DNA from: Epiperipatus broadwayi
Taxonomy: Eukaryota; Onychophora; Udeonychophora; Euonychophora; Peripatidae
Direction of reading: 5' to 3'
DNA: 64,000 nucleotides
Assembly (NCBI GenBank): GCA_028023455.1
Contig: JAQFVV010006271.1
Span: forward strand, 625,795-689,794
Within the stretch, counting starts at the first letter, position 1, and the number at the start of each line of letters is the position of its first letter. The notes beneath the pieces were generated by a model. The model was not told the origin of the DNA and did not search any database. It saw nothing but the letters and a program-made list of their open reading frames with translations. Positions 24,800-38,424 of this stretch are shown piece after piece. The translations under genes were made by a program, and so were the position numbers.

Positions 24800-25330
24800 T
24801 ATTTCTGCAGCATTTGTTTTCAAGCCTTTATGTTATAACGATCGAAATGAAAGTGAAGATCGAATCTAACCGCAAAAACAATATCTGCAACTACCAGGGT
24901 GCCATCTAGGCATTTGAGCCTAGAAAAATTTATAAAGTAGGCAGATACGCGCTGTTAAGATTCCACTTTATTTAAATATTCCGATCGTTAGCCCAAGTCA
25001 CTAGCTCAGCGGAGACGCAGAGATAAAAATCTATATCTTTCTCCATTGGAAGATAATGTTCTGGAGGTAGCATTAGCTGGTTCCATTCTTGTTTCACAGT
25101 CTTTTCATTTTATAATTTTTTTAACTAGAGAGTGTGGTATGTGCGTTCTACCACAATTCTCGAACACACAACGCTGGAACTGTCCGACAAAACTGTATTT
25201 CCCTTTTTATAGTAAATCTCCAGATTGAATGAACAAAGACGTCACTAATCCAAATTTTCGTTCGGGTCCGGGCTGAGGCTTGGTGCTTCCATTGGTCAAG
25301 CTAAAATCTCTTTATTCTCTTATCTAATTT
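24800..25330 (-). repeat. LTR-like, G+C-elevated block (minus orientation)
   Basis: G+C is well above the surroundings. Read on the minus strand there is a TATA-like ctataaaaagggaaat (about 25195-25210), a polyadenylation-like aataaag (about 24965) and, further on, a TGG-starting tggcaccctggtagttgca (about 24888-24906) that could be a primer-binding site next to an LTR end. No second LTR or internal coding region is seen, so a solo LTR plus a little leader is the best guess. The open frame at 25046-25228 is incidental. Confidence 0.4.
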
Positions 25331-26369
25331 ACTCTCTGACTTTTTAATTAGACAGCTTTTGGATAATTAATAAACAATCATTTCCATTTACAGATTACAG
25401 GAATTAATTAATACCTGTTTTTATTTTAACTTACGTTATTTTTTTATTAAAATATTTTTATATTTCAATCTTGTATTTTTTTATTAAAAAAAATATGTTC
25501 AAATACTTTTTTTTTTTGTTTATGAAAAAAATATTTTTAAAGTTTAGCATCTGTGCGAATATATATATATATGTTTAACAAACATTTTAATTTTAGCGTT
25601 TAGTTTTTTTCCTTTTATTTGCGAACTTTTAAGTTTTTATTTTAAATTAATGTAACGACATATTTATATATCGTTACAATGTGGATATCTTTGATTATAT
25701 ATCTATCACATAATTTAATTTAAAAATTATACACATTAATATATGAACAAAAATAATTAACCAAAAATAGAATAATGAATGCAAGTAGGAAAAAGACAGT
25801 GGAATAATAAATTGAGAAAGAGAGCAAAGATGAAATATATGTAATGTACTTAGATCTAAGCATTTATGTAAATGAATTGTTCACTATCATTTTTTAAAAA
25901 TAATAATGAAATTCATTATTTTTTATTTTCAGTTTTTAAATTGATAATGATAAGAATATAATGCAAAAAATGCAGTGTCTAATTCATAAATTTTAAACAT
26001 ATTTGTTCATATAGATAACAGTAGCCATTTTCTTGTGACGCAATCACATTACCCTCAGTTGTTCTGTGAATTAGAAAATTAAAATTTGATTTTTTGTAAC
26101 AGCAATTTCATGAATGCAAACTGTGATCATAAAACATCACTAATATGTGCAAGACAATGATATAGTTGCTATTATATATTATAGCTAAGTACAGATAAAA
26201 TTTATTAATTCCTACCCTTTTTCTTTAATTTTTTTTTTGAACAAGGATAAATGCAGACTTTGAAATTACAATTATAGATATCTTACTACATTTGAAAATA
26301 TGAATAATAATAATAATAGTAAACATCTACATCACCACTATATAAACATATGTGAATGCATAGATACCA

Positions 26370-26435
26370 TATATTAGTGCCAACCAGATTTTTGACTTGT
26401 GGCTTTCATTATTTAGGAATACTGGATTGCAAATA
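26370..26435 (-). repeat. possible old retrozyme fragment
   Basis: The stretch gccaaccagatttttgacttgtggctttcattatttaggaa resembles the minus-strand family block ccagactagtttctggcttgtggccttcgtcagtgagga. About 40 bases align with gaps; it is reported only for completeness. Confidence 0.3.
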
Positions 26436-26951
26436 TTCATGTATTTACAAGTCTTATTTCTTTTATGCTATTCAAATTATTGATTTGGAAGTTTTAAATA
26501 CTTTAAAGTTTTGAACCCAAATAAATTTTCTTGCTAATTATATAATTTGGATACTAGATCAGCAATTATATATTTCAAAAGCCTCAGTTATAGCATAAAT
26601 TTAGTCATTTTTATTTTGCAAAAGGATAGTAGTATATTCCAAAATAAGGCATTATCAGATGAATTTAAGGTTATATTTAATATCTGCATTAATGGGCTAA
26701 TCGATTCTGTATCTTTTTCTCTCTACTCTAGAATTATTTATATAAGCATGAATAATCAGTAGACATCCTGTTAATAGTTCTCAAAAAAAAAAAAAAAAAG
26801 TGAATACAGTTGTTATATAACTGAAATCATTAAATTATATAACTGTCAATCTAAATTCAGACCCTATAATAACTTAACTATTTTTTACATGGAGGATATA
26901 TTTGACATGTAAAATAATTTTTCTATTACATATTTTATTATAAAAGTACAT

Positions 26952-27159
26952 ATGATAATTAATGAATATACTCACTGGAAAGATAGTTTTTTAATATTTA
27001 GCTTTATTACTGCCTAGAATGCTTTCAGTATATTCAATATATCATATTCATGGCATATAATATGATATATTAAATGTATTGAAAGCAAGCTAGGCAGTAA
27101 TAAAGCTAAATATTAAAAAAAACTACCTTTTCTGTGATGATATTCATTAATTACCAGAT
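26952..27159. repeat. foldback (MITE-like) hairpin, about 97-bp arms
   Basis: Left arm about 26952-27048 and right arm about 27059-27159 are inverted copies (shared core ttaatatttagctttattac and complement), with a loop of about 10 bases and around 90% match. No clear target duplication was identified. It looks like a non-autonomous foldback DNA element. Confidence 0.7.
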
Positions 27160-28015
27160 ATTACGTTGGTTCAGAAAAGAAGAAAATTAATAATAGTTGA
27201 ATTATAAAAGTACCTGTAGAATTTTTTAAATAGCCATCATCAGTCTAGAACAACAGTTCATAATTTATTTTATTCACAGAATCTTTTCATCTTGATAATA
27301 TTGAAAGTGCACTTCTAAAAATGTTGAAACATATCTTTATAATAAAATATAGACAATTAAGATCATTTGTTGTTTTTAAGAAGTTATTATTTTTTATTTG
27401 TTTAAATCATAAAATTGTTATTTATATTAATTTTACCATGTGTATTTACATTAAACTTATTATGAATGAGAGCATTTAAATGTTCTCTCTTAACTCATAA
27501 TGAAAATAATAAGCTAATCACTGTTTATTTCTATAAAAATTTTGTTTTCATAATATGATAAGTCATAATAATTTGCAAATTACTTAGTTCTTCAACTTAC
27601 ATAATATGATATTGAACTGGAATCTGAACTATATAATTGTTCAAACAGATTCGCATGGATTTAGAAATCTTAAGCTGATTAGAGTTTCAGATTTTTAACT
27701 TGAATAATAAAATGGAGTTCAAGGTGGTTGTTGTGTGTTTGACTGCATTACTAAAGAGGAAAACAATAAACTGGTCTGAAGAAATTCAATGAAGTATCAG
27801 TTAATTATTTTACATAAATTGTTATTTTATTCATATATAAATTTAATTATAATGGCTAGAGTGAGGCTTAAAACTTCTAACATTAAGATATTGCAATCAA
27901 GTGGTAGTACTTGGTTATTTTGAATAGTAATGATCCATTGTTTGTCACTCTATTTGACATAAGTATATGTTTGTAAATAAAATTGTTTAATATATTCATA
28001 TTATTTTGTTATTAG

Positions 28016-28222
28016 CGACGAAAAGGTGGCTGGCCAAAAGGTAAAAAGCGTCGTAAAAATCTTCGTGATGTTAATGCACCCCGCCAACCTTTAACTGGTT
28101 ATGTTCGTTTTCTTAATGAAAGAAGAGAAAAAGTTCGAGCAGAGAATCCAAATTCTTCCTTTTCTGAAATAACTAAAATTTTAGGCAACGAGTGGAGTAA
28201 ACTTCCTCCTGTTGAAAAACGG
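28016..28222 (+). CDS. HMG20A: HMG20A-like gene, HMG-box exon
   Basis: A 207-base, phase 0-0 exon (acceptor tttgttattag, donor CGG|GTAAGT). It encodes residues 62-130: a basic entry segment ([18 protein letters not shown], which probably serves nuclear import and DNA contact) and then most of an HMG box starting [13 protein letters not shown] and containing the hallmarks [20 protein letters not shown] and [26 protein letters not shown] and [13 protein letters not shown] are diagnostic of the HMG20A/HMG20B subfamily rather than HMGB or SOX. The HMG box binds the DNA minor groove and bends DNA. Codon usage is clearly coding-like against the flanking A+T-rich intron. This exon is the firmest gene call in the window. 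The choice between HMG20A and HMG20B rests on general resemblance, and a single invertebrate pro-ortholog is likely. Confidence 0.96.
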
Positions 28223-29040
28223 GTAAGTTATTTTATTGAGTTTTTTTTTTTTGTTTAATGTTAAATATTACCTTTATTTTAATATAAAATGTTAAAACTT
28301 TATATTACATATTAACAGGGAGTCTAATCCCAATATACTGTTAACTTGAAAAATCAAATATTATCTGTCTCTTTGATAACCAGAAATATTTAAAATAATT
28401 ATGTCTATTAATGAAAGATAACTATCAGAACACAGCAAATAGTAAATCCTGTCTAAAGATCAATATATGAAATAGATATGTAACTCTTATTTATTATTAA
28501 TGAGACTTAAAAAGTAACTGGACTATAATAAAATCATTTTTATAGCAAAAGGTGTGTCAAAACTAAAGTCTCGTAAGGCTTTTTTTTTTTTATAAATGAA
28601 ATTATATGTTTAATTTGGTTTCTTCTTTTTTTTTTTTTATCAAAGTAAAAACTGCTGCAAACTTCATATCAATTGATTAATTTTTTTTCATACTCTTTTT
28701 CTGATTATTTTTGCTAAGAAATAAAATTGTTCATATAAGTTTATGCTTGTTTGTAGTGTAGAGTTAATTATTTAAATATATTTTTTTCTTCAGTTTTAAA
28801 ATGTTTATGTTTGTTTATTTATGACAATATTTATTACTAATATTATTTTAATGTATATATTCAAAATTAAACAGAAAAGATATTTTTAAACATTGTAGTC
28901 ATGAAGAAGCAAAGAATTGCTTCATGATTTTATAATGATAAAAACTTCACGAAACCAAAATAATTATATTTTATCAACCATACTGTTCCATATCTATCAT
29001 GGACTGATATGTGTTGAAATAAGTTGAATAATAATTTATA

Positions 29041-29325
29041 AGGAAGATAGAAGAAAATGTAATAACGTGAAAGCCAAAACCTTTGAAAGATGCGCCTTAA
29101 ACATGCTTATGTGACAGCCAATCAGATGCAATAATAACTGCACATGGAACTCCCAATTCTAAAACACAAGTCAGAACTATAAGGAAAAGTTCTGACTTGT
29201 GTTTTAGAATTGGGAGTTCCACATGCAGTTATTATTACATCTGATTGGCTATCACATAAACATGTTTAAGGCTCATCTGTCGAAGGTTTTGGCTTTCACA
29301 TTATTACATTGTTATCTGCCTGCAC
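29041..29325. repeat. foldback (MITE-like) hairpin, about 138-bp arms
   Basis: Left arm 29041-29178 and right arm 29188-29325 are inverted copies with a 9-base loop. The inner part (tcccaattctaaaacacaag and complement) is perfect and the outer ends show scattered differences. The G+C-richer interior (cagccaatcagatgcaataa) contrasts with the intron around it. Transcribed with the HMG20A pre-mRNA, it would form a long dsRNA stem. Confidence 0.8.
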
Positions 29326-29999
29326 TTAAGAAAATATAGTAAAAATTAGAAGATACTTATTTTTTTTATCTAATATTTCTCAGATCAACTTATCATTATT
29401 TTTATTTTTAGGAAAACAGATATTTGAGCAACATGTGTTCATTCTAAGCAGTAAATAAATTTAAAATATTTTATGCTGGTTATCATTGAACAAAAATTAA
29501 ATCTCAGAATAAGGGATATTTCACTATAGAGTCATAAGAATATGTCTAGTTCCATTTTAATACCTATCTATCTATCCTTTCAACAGTAATAAAACAACAA
29601 AATGGAATTTGTCTTATCTTCTTATTAAAGGTTCTTAAAATCCACCAATGTTAACCCCACTCATTCCTCATAGAAGTCATTCCAATTTTTTTTTCTTCAG
29701 TGCTGGATTAAATAATCAGTATGAATATAAGTCTCAGTAATAAGAATCTTATAAGACAACCAATAAATAATCAAACAATATTTATTAATTAATGTTATGA
29801 TTTAAATCACATCAACAAAACAATAAATAAGTAAACAAACAAAATAAATATCCTCTACATATTTTAAATGAAATATTTTAGACTTATGGATCATGTAGAA
29901 TTTATTCACAACTGTAAATGATATCGTTGTTTGATATCTCTTGTTTATAATTTAGATCCATATTTTTTTTTATCTTCATTTCACTTGTAATTATTGTGA

Positions 30000-32900
30000 G
30001 TCTATATTATGCTATTAAGTAAATGTAAAGGTATGTGAACATTAAGGCAAAATATGAAGATATCAGGCCATAACTAAATTCTATGTCATGTCATATTGTC
30101 TGTTTGAAATAACCACGTATCTGAATTAAATGGAGTTTTTGCTAATTTTGTTTTAATAACAAACAACATATTTAAACTCATAATTAATTTATCATATAGT
30201 AATAATCATTACTTTATTCTTTTGTTTCATGACATCATAAGAAAAGATTTCAAGAGTGGAAAATGTTTTTTTAGATTTTTATCTAATTAGTCCAACTATG
30301 GGCAAGGTGAAGATGACAAAGCATCATCATAATAAAATAAACTTGTAATTGTATGATAACAATATCTTGGTTACTGCCTATGGGAAGCTCATATCTTTTA
30401 AACAAACTCCAAATAAAAAATACTATGTCCTTTAATGATACTTTTTTGACATTTATAGAAAAAGATATCATGTTGATATCTTGCCATTATTTTTGAAATC
30501 ATGCTTTAGAAATACCATTTTTGCCCTAAATCTTATATGATGAAAGATATCAGTCATGTCTTCTATATAAAATTTCTCTTATGATATATCCTACAATATT
30601 TATATCCCATTACAAATTAATAATACATTTAAAAAATATTTAATCCTTTGCAAAATAGAAAATGCTAATTCAAATAAGTGTATGGGCAATTACTAACATT
30701 TCAAATACTTATCATAATATGAAGAACAATAATTTAAACTTTCCAACTATTTACAGAGCATAAGGTACTATTAGAATCATTATTCATATTTATTCCAATG
30801 TTTAAGTGTTTTTCTGTATAAAAATGTTAGATAATCTTTTTGAAATATTTTTTTTAATGAATAAAATTAATTTTAACAACAGCATTCTAATACTTATAAT
30901 GCAAATGTATTTATATATATTGCATTATTAATGCTTAACATGTTCGTATAATAAACTCAATAGTTTTTTTTTTTTTTTCTGATCATTAGTAAATTTCCAA
31001 TTGATAGATATGTTTGTATTGCAACATAAAATAATTATAATATATTATAAAATAAAACAAAATATAGTTAATGTTTTAATATTTTTGTATTATTCACAAC
31101 AAATGTGTTTTTTCTTTATATTAATGATCATTTTGTTGATAAATATAGTGACTAGCATTAGATAATAATGTTGAATGTATCAATTTTTAAGCAGAATGTA
31201 AATCAATAAAGAAAATATATATTTCTTTAAATGCAGTGAAGAGTCTTTTTTTCTTTTTTAACATTTTAAAATGTAAATACCGTAAGAATAACTTTATTTC
31301 TTCTTTCTCTGTTATGTGGGAAATTTCAAATCAGCAAATGATATTTATGAAGCTTTTAAGATTTATGATAAACAATTTTCTTTTAATAAATATTTCAAAA
31401 ACTGAGTAGCAAAAATTAAAAAAAACAAAACCTGTTTAATTAATTCATTTATCTGTCATACTATTTTTTACTTCATATAATTAATGGTTTGTAAACTTTG
31501 TTTTTGATGGCTGTTATGAAAAATTTTCCTGTAGATTGTTTTTGTATTCAATAGCTGTTGATTATACATTTATTATCTAATTTATTTAAATAAAACTTGT
31601 TACCTGATATTTTAAATGATTTTGAAATGGTCCATCTACAACTTGCTGAGAAAATATATATCTTGGGAATAAGAATTAAAATATTATCAGAATAATTCTG
31701 CATCCCATTAAATATAATTGATTCATTGTAATCCTTATAATATTCTACAGTACAAAAATTATTTATTAAAAAATATAAAATGTTTTATGGAGAATTAACT
31801 TTTTGGCAACCTTCTTTTTTCCCCAATTCTCACTAGTGCTTTCACATTTCAATCTATATTAATTAGTGATTTGCTATCATCATGTAATTTCTATCCTTTA
31901 ACATTTTATATTATTTTGCTCATATATATGCATTTGAGTCGTAGGAATAAGTGGATTCATTTTATTCCTGCATAAATACTATATCTTGTATTGGAGAGAA
32001 AGTATTCATTTATTATTATTAACACTCGTAAAAGCGTATGCAATTAGCTTGAAAGGCTGATATTTGAATGTAATAATACAATGAGTAAAAGTATCATTGC
32101 TTTAAACAAAATAAAATTACAAAATATAATTATTTGAAATAAATATTCTCAAATAATGTGTATTCATATAAGTATATATGTGTGGACACACACATATTTC
32201 TCACTTTAAGTATTATGTTTGAATATCTAAATAATTTAATAATTATAAATGTATTGCTTATTAAATTTAGTCATTTTATCACTTGAAAAATCTGCTCGAG
32301 GATTTTGTTTTTTTAATAGAAAAGTAATTTTAACTTGATAACAACATATCCGTTTAATAAACTGAATATAGTATCACACTATATATTAATCTAAAACAAA
32401 AAAAGATATAATAAATAAGATAATGAATAGAATAAAGTCATACTAAATTACCACTGGCGATTAATTTTTGATGCACTTTGAATTTGACTATTATATTTTA
32501 GATCATCCTTTGATTTTTTTAGATGCTGCCTCATATTTGTTTAGTGATATACCTAATATAAATTTTTTAAATCTTTTACTGAGGTCAATTCTATCTATAC
32601 TCGATAATATATATCATAAAAATCAAAATTAGAATAATAGTTTTGAATTAACATTTTTTTATTGATGTGAATTGATGCCAAATCAATTGAATATTTTTAT
32701 TAAACTTATTTACACAAAAATAACTTCAATTACATTATTAATCTTTCTAATTAAATAGCATTCGGAATAAAACAATTAAACATGATTCTCATCAGATGAT
32801 GTATTCGATTTTTCAAATCTATATTTACCTGTCTGTATTTTATAAAACGGAATCATATTTACAGAAAGTAAAATCATATCCATTGTACAATAATATGAAT

Positions 32901-33250
32901 GAGAGAATTTTAAGCACTCTTTTAAAGCTTATCATTTGATTAAAATGTAAAATGTTATATAATAACAAATTCCAACTTGTGTAGAATGACAATAGGTTTT
33001 CGGAACCAGTTTCAAATGAATTTTTTTCTAAGTTTCAGGTGAGCTCTTTATAAGTTGTGCCAAGTTTTAACATCACTATGGATAAATCAGAAAATACTTT
33101 AATCTTATTTATATGAAACAGATTTAATTCGCTTTATTTCAAAGTGTGAAAAATGAATAATACAATTATTAAATGTAATGCTGTTTCTAGTTAATAAAAC
33201 AAGTGAAATATGTTATAAATAAAATTAAAGCTTATTCTGATTTCTGGTTA
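30000..33250 (+). other. part of HMG20A intron 3, nothing recognised
   Basis: Very A+T-rich, low-complexity intron; open frames such as 30283-30471 (minus) have no coding character. Confidence 0.6.
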
Positions 33251-33256
33251 GTGGTA

Positions 33257-34161
33257 CTGTGTTTCCCCAAACATATGACTGGGTCTTACATTAATTTTTT
33301 CTCCAAAAGACAGCTTAGGGCATATTTTCAGGGAATCTTATTTTTTCCATATACAAAAATATACATTTATTCAAGTTCAAGAGTCTATTTATTCAAATAC
33401 AAAAATCTACATTTATTTAAGTACAAAAATGTACATTTATTTAATATTACCAATTCTAACAGTACGTAAATAACTTTTACTATTGCTTGAATATGTCACA
33501 TTTAGGGTTATAATCATATCACAGAACATTCTCATTATAGACGAGAATATTAAAAGTTATTTATGTGTTAGTGAAATTAGTAATATTTAATTTAAAATAA
33601 TATATGAAATGTTAAGCTGGCTTGATTAATTTAGGAACTAAGATCGCCCACTAGTAATAAATTTTAGTCTTTTCATATCAATGTTGATTTCTTTACAATA
33701 TATATGATTGGACATTAGGTGAAAGAGGAATTCTCATGTCAGACTGAATTAAAGTATATTGATAAATGAAAAGTTAAATTGTTTGCAAGTTTATTAAAAT
33801 AATTATATATGAGTTTGGCTCCAAAATAATTTGGAATAACATTTATTCAAGTACAAAAATCTACATTTAAGTTTATTTATATATTCATTACTTTAATTCA
33901 TAATGTTTTTTTCTTTTCTTATGTTAGTTGTAATGTATGTATATGTATATATATAAACATTTTGAACATTGTATATTGTATTCATTACTTCATAATTCAA
34001 TACACGTATGTCATGTGTTTCAATGGATGAATGAAATCTATCCATAAGGCTGACAATCTTAACTAGGTCTTATATTTGGAATAGTGTTTATATTATCAAC
34101 ATGCTGAAAAATAATGCTAGGGCTTATTTTATGGTTAGGTTTTATTTTCAGGGAAACATAA
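33257..34161. mobile_element. TA-flanked MITE-like DNA element
   Basis: The left end (TA then ctgtgtttcccc at 33257) and right end (complement of ttatgtttccct, ending 34161 before TA) form short imperfect inverted termini. Subterminal sequence has repeated gggtcttac/agggc(a/t)tattttcaggg words on one side and complementary words on the other, a style seen in widespread non-autonomous DNA elements. No transposase was found. Confidence 0.45.
33345..33445. repeat. short tandem repeat, about 24-base unit
   Basis: Degenerate repeats of acaaaaat(c/a/g)tacatttatt-aagt occur between 33353 and 33445, with a single further copy at about 33842. This explains the repetitive KYKN-LHLF peptide of the local open frame, which is not a gene. 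Confidence 0.6.
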
Positions 34162-34942
34162 TATAGGAATTCACACAATCAGTCTTATAAACTTTGTATT
34201 GTCAATAAACAATTCAGAATTTAATTATAATGAGCTAAAAAAGAGTATTTAAAGTGCTTTTATTCATCCTGTAATATATGAATTATATAATTGGTTATTA
34301 TATAATAAAACTTACCTTCTGAGATATCCAAATAAATTTCTAGCATGGAATTCAAAAGCATTTCTTTCTGAAACATATATTTAATTGAATAATTAGATCA
34401 TGTAAATATTTTACATAAGGGCACATGTATCTGCAATAAAAGGAAACTTGCAATCTATTTAAGTATATAAATATTATGAAAGCAGTCAACACTTAAACAT
34501 TACCAATATTAAAATAATCAACAATCTCAATCCATTGTCATGGCAACAATATCAATAACAATCTCAGTCTGTTGTCTAGGTAATTTTTTTACAATAAAGG
34601 TGGATATTCATCTTTATCTATGGTTCAATATGTTTATGTAGATACTAAAGACTCCAATTTGACTAAAGAGAGAGAGATTATTAATTCAAACGTCTTAAAA
34701 AAATCTCATTAACAGACAAATATAATTTTGTTCTGAAAGCAGACTCACAAAAATGTATAAATTATCAAATATTTTTTGTAGCATACATAAATATTTTAGA
34801 TTTAAATTGCTTAAATCTTAGCCTCATTGACAACATATTCAATTTGCATATTTATTAATTATTATTAAAATTGAGGATGATTATATTAGAATTCTGTTAT
34901 CAGATATTTAAAAATAAATTATCTTCATTCTTTTCTGATTAA

Positions 34943-35005
34943 TTCATTGATAGAGTGTTGGGTTTGAGAGCTAAAGGTTTCTGGGATTGATTCTTAAGAT
35001 AGCTG
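34943..35005 (+). repeat. tRNA-derived SINE-like fragment
   Basis: tagagtgttgggtttgagagctaaaggtttctgggattgattctt resembles the body of a tRNA: a box-A-like end (tagagtgttggg), an anticodon-arm-like tgagagcta, and a degraded box B (ggattgattct versus GGTTCGANTCC). No intact cloverleaf is present, so it is not a functional tRNA gene. Confidence 0.45.
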
Positions 35006-35856
35006 AAAATCATATTCATTTATTTAAACATATCTAAATAATCACTTAATTAAATATATATGTGGTATTGTTATTATTAAATATCTTGTTTCTTCCACTA
35101 ACTTTTCTTTATGGACTATATTAATATTAATATAAAAGTGCAAATGCCCTCTTTTATTTACTTAATTTACTGGAAGTTTAATAAAATATTGAAGAATATG
35201 TTGGTATTATTTGTTTATATTGTTATTATAGTTATTTCTGCTGGTGTAGAATGATCTAAATTGGAATTCTGATAAATTTGATGAAGATGATCCAATACAA
35301 GATTATTGGCAAAATATAAAATAACAATATGAAAATATGTGAGTTTACTTGAAAGAATCTCCAATGAACTCTTTTGTACAGATGAATCAGAGAAAGGCTG
35401 ACAGCCTTGTAGGTGAAAAAGTTATTATTTTATGACTCCTTATTCATTAAAAATTAGAAATGCCATGGAACTTTAAAATTATATTATGTAAGATTCATTC
35501 ACTTATTGATGCTAGTTATTTTTTTTATAAACATTCACAACTGTCTGTTAAATGAACTGAATAAAAAGCATTATCAAAAGTGGAAATAAGTAAATTACTT
35601 AGAGATTTATTTAATACAAGCAAAGCTAAAAGAATGGAAAAATATTTATTAATTTCCTTTCCACATATTCTTAATCAATACTAGTGACTCCTCTTTCAAC
35701 TTCAGAAACTGCAATATAAACTTCAGTTAAAGTATACGTTGTTTTATTTATTGTATATATTTATTTGTATTCTTGAAAATGTATTTATTAAAACAAAAAA
35801 AAATATCAAAAATGTAAATAAAATGATATATGAAACAAAAAATATTTCTCTTACAG

Positions 35857-35974
35857 CATTATTTGGATGAGGCAGAAAAAGACAAGGAACGGTACATGAA
35901 AGAATTAGAACAATATCAACAGACAGAAGCTTTTAAAATTTTTACAAAGCGCCAACAGGAGAAGAAAAGAAAAG
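35857..35974 (+). CDS. HMG20A: HMG20A-like gene, end of HMG box and basic tail
   Basis: A 118-base exon with acceptor ctcttacag and donor AAAG|GTAAAA, entering in phase 0 and leaving in phase 1. It continues straight from VEKR of the previous exon as HYLDEAEKDKERYMKELEQY, finishing helix 3 of the HMG box, followed by a Gln/Lys-rich basic segment ending in EKKRK. The YLDEA-DKERYMKELEQYQ-TEA sequence is near-identical to vertebrate HMG20A. If the donor is not used the frame stops about 45 bases later (TAA near 36019), so this is an internal exon. It is separated from the next recognised exon by a 22-kb intron filled with transposons. Confidence 0.95.
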
Positions 35975-37557
35975 GTAAAAGTAATTATTTGAAACAATTT
36001 TTAGTGCTAAAAAATATTTAAAAAAACAAATTGAATAAATGTTTTTCTTTCTTTAAACATAAATATTCATTTAGAAATTATTTTTTATGAGTGCAGGTTT
36101 CTGATAAAATAATAAGAACACATTATAACTGTATTATTAATTTAGTGCTTGCATTTTGTCTGTGTGTGAGAATTATATAACATTTAAAAAGCCTAGAAAG
36201 GCACAAAAACTTATGGTCTAAGATCTACATGTGGCTCTTTATTATTTTTTTTATCACAATTCATCATCATATCAGAATAATAACTGTTATAATATGTTTT
36301 CTACTAATATGTACCTGATTTACAATGAGCAATATTTATGAGGCCCATAGCTGTAAAAATTTGTCGATATGTAGTTTAGATGAATATTAAGCTATTGCTT
36401 ATGAAGTTGGTTATATGTTCTCTGAAAAATACCAGTGAGAGATATCATCTCCATTATTATAAAGAATGGTTTACAGGAGCGAAATAAAGTTTAAATTGGA
36501 TGATTGAAAAAAATCGAAGAGATGTATATCACTATGCTCAGATTTTTCAAACCAATTTTTTGACTTTATTAAGCAGTGTAATTTAGAACATGTTCTTCTT
36601 GGAAGGTGATAGTATTGTATGTAAACATTATTTGCACCGTGAGATGAACTTGGACCCCCAAAATGTTCATATAGTTTGTAGTTACTATGCATTCTTTCAA
36701 GTAATGATTTAATCAAAAGAATAACATGATATAGCAGCTTGACTATAATTCATTCATCATCTTTTGAAGTTGGAAGAAAGTTATGTAGTTGATAAGCTTT
36801 TGTGGTGATTGTCAGACAAACTCTTTCATTCATTAAGATAGTATTGATGATTCATCTGATCATATGGTATGTTTATAAACATTTATTATCCAGCTATGCT
36901 TATTACAATATTGTTTTTGCATTGCATCATTGATGTTTGGAAACTGTTTTTGAAATGATAGCTCAGTTATAAATATTCTTTGTGAAACTTTTGGCAAAAT
37001 ATTTTGGTAAACATTAAAAAAGTTGAAAATTTTTCTTGAATAAGGTTATTTCTATTTTTAACCATATTGTTTCTACTCTTTCCATTTATTTTTTTTTATC
37101 AAACAAGTCTGGAGATTTTTTAATATTTCTTGTTCATGTATTAATTACACTTTTCTTTTTTATTTTAGCTCTCATTTTTAAAAAAATGTTTTCAGTTTTA
37201 TCACAATTAAATTGTCATTTAAATCTACATCAGCTTTATATCAAATGCAATGCTAATACTATTTCTAAATTTTATTTTAATCAATACATAAATCTGATTG
37301 TATTCTTCAAAATATTTCCTGTATCAATCATCTGTCCTAAGATTGTTAAATAATTTATTCATTAGTATCATGCTATTTTCTTTACAAAGTATCACTTCCC
37401 CTCCCCCCTTATATATTTTTTCTAACCCATAGTGTTCTATAAAATTATCTTTCCTAATTTTCCACATTAATACAACTCTTCATCATTATTATACAATTTT
37501 TTTATATTCTTTTATAAGTTCAATATATGATTCAGTATTAAAAATTAAATAATCATA
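35975..37557 (+). other. start of the 22-kb HMG20A intron 4, nothing recognised
   Basis: A+T-rich. Open frames at 36471-36716 (minus) and 37036-37353 (plus) look like chance or old LINE shadows without identifiable motifs. Confidence 0.5.
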
Positions 37558-38424
37558 TACACCTGGGTCTCGTTTTATGCGGATTATTTTAATGCGATTT
37601 TGAAGTTATGCGATTCATGCTTCTTTTTAATATCTTTCATATTTCATTATATTTATTAGATATCAAGAAATTAAAATTATTAATAGCTTATTTTCACTTG
37701 AAATACTTTTTTTTTTTTTTTTCAAAAATATAACCTTATATTAGCAGCTAACGTGAATATGGCTTGAAGCTGTATTTAGAATTTTAGCTTCTATGTAAAT
37801 AATCTATTTATACTAATGAGTAAATAATAATAATAATAAATTTATACTTACATATAAAAATATCGCAATAAATATTCAAAAAAAATTAAACCTTTAAAAT
37901 GTATATTTTGTTATATATAACAGAAATCAACAATCTTTTAGATTTTTAAAATAAAAAACAAAGATTTTATAAACTGAAAATAATCTTTCTAATGATAATG
38001 TATAATCTTTTTGTTTTGATTTCGATCTCATTCTTTTAATATAGAAACAGAAAACCATTAACACAGCATAAGACTGCAAGTGGCGCTAATAAAAATAAAG
38101 TGGCTAACAGGTTTCTCTGGGCATAATTGCTGAGAGATTCTTGACTTCATTTAAGGAGAAGCTACAATACATCACATCAGATCGAATCTGATTTTTTTCC
38201 AGTTTACAAACAAACTATCTGTAACGATTAAAATATGTATAAAAAAATGTAAAATTAAATATTGTAAAACCATTAAGCATCACATGATCACATTTCCTAT
38301 ACTAGCACATTAATTGTTGATAAACAGAGCAAAACTCTCCATACAGTATTGCCACCTGTGCTAAACAGAGTAATCAATGGATGCCAGAAGGCTTGTGCAT
38401 AAAATCCCTATCTAATGCCTACTC

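Noticed and set aside
33203-33469. Open frame with repeated KYKNLHLFKYKN peptide
   Set aside because: The peptide is created by the 24-base tandem repeat and is not a protein repeat.
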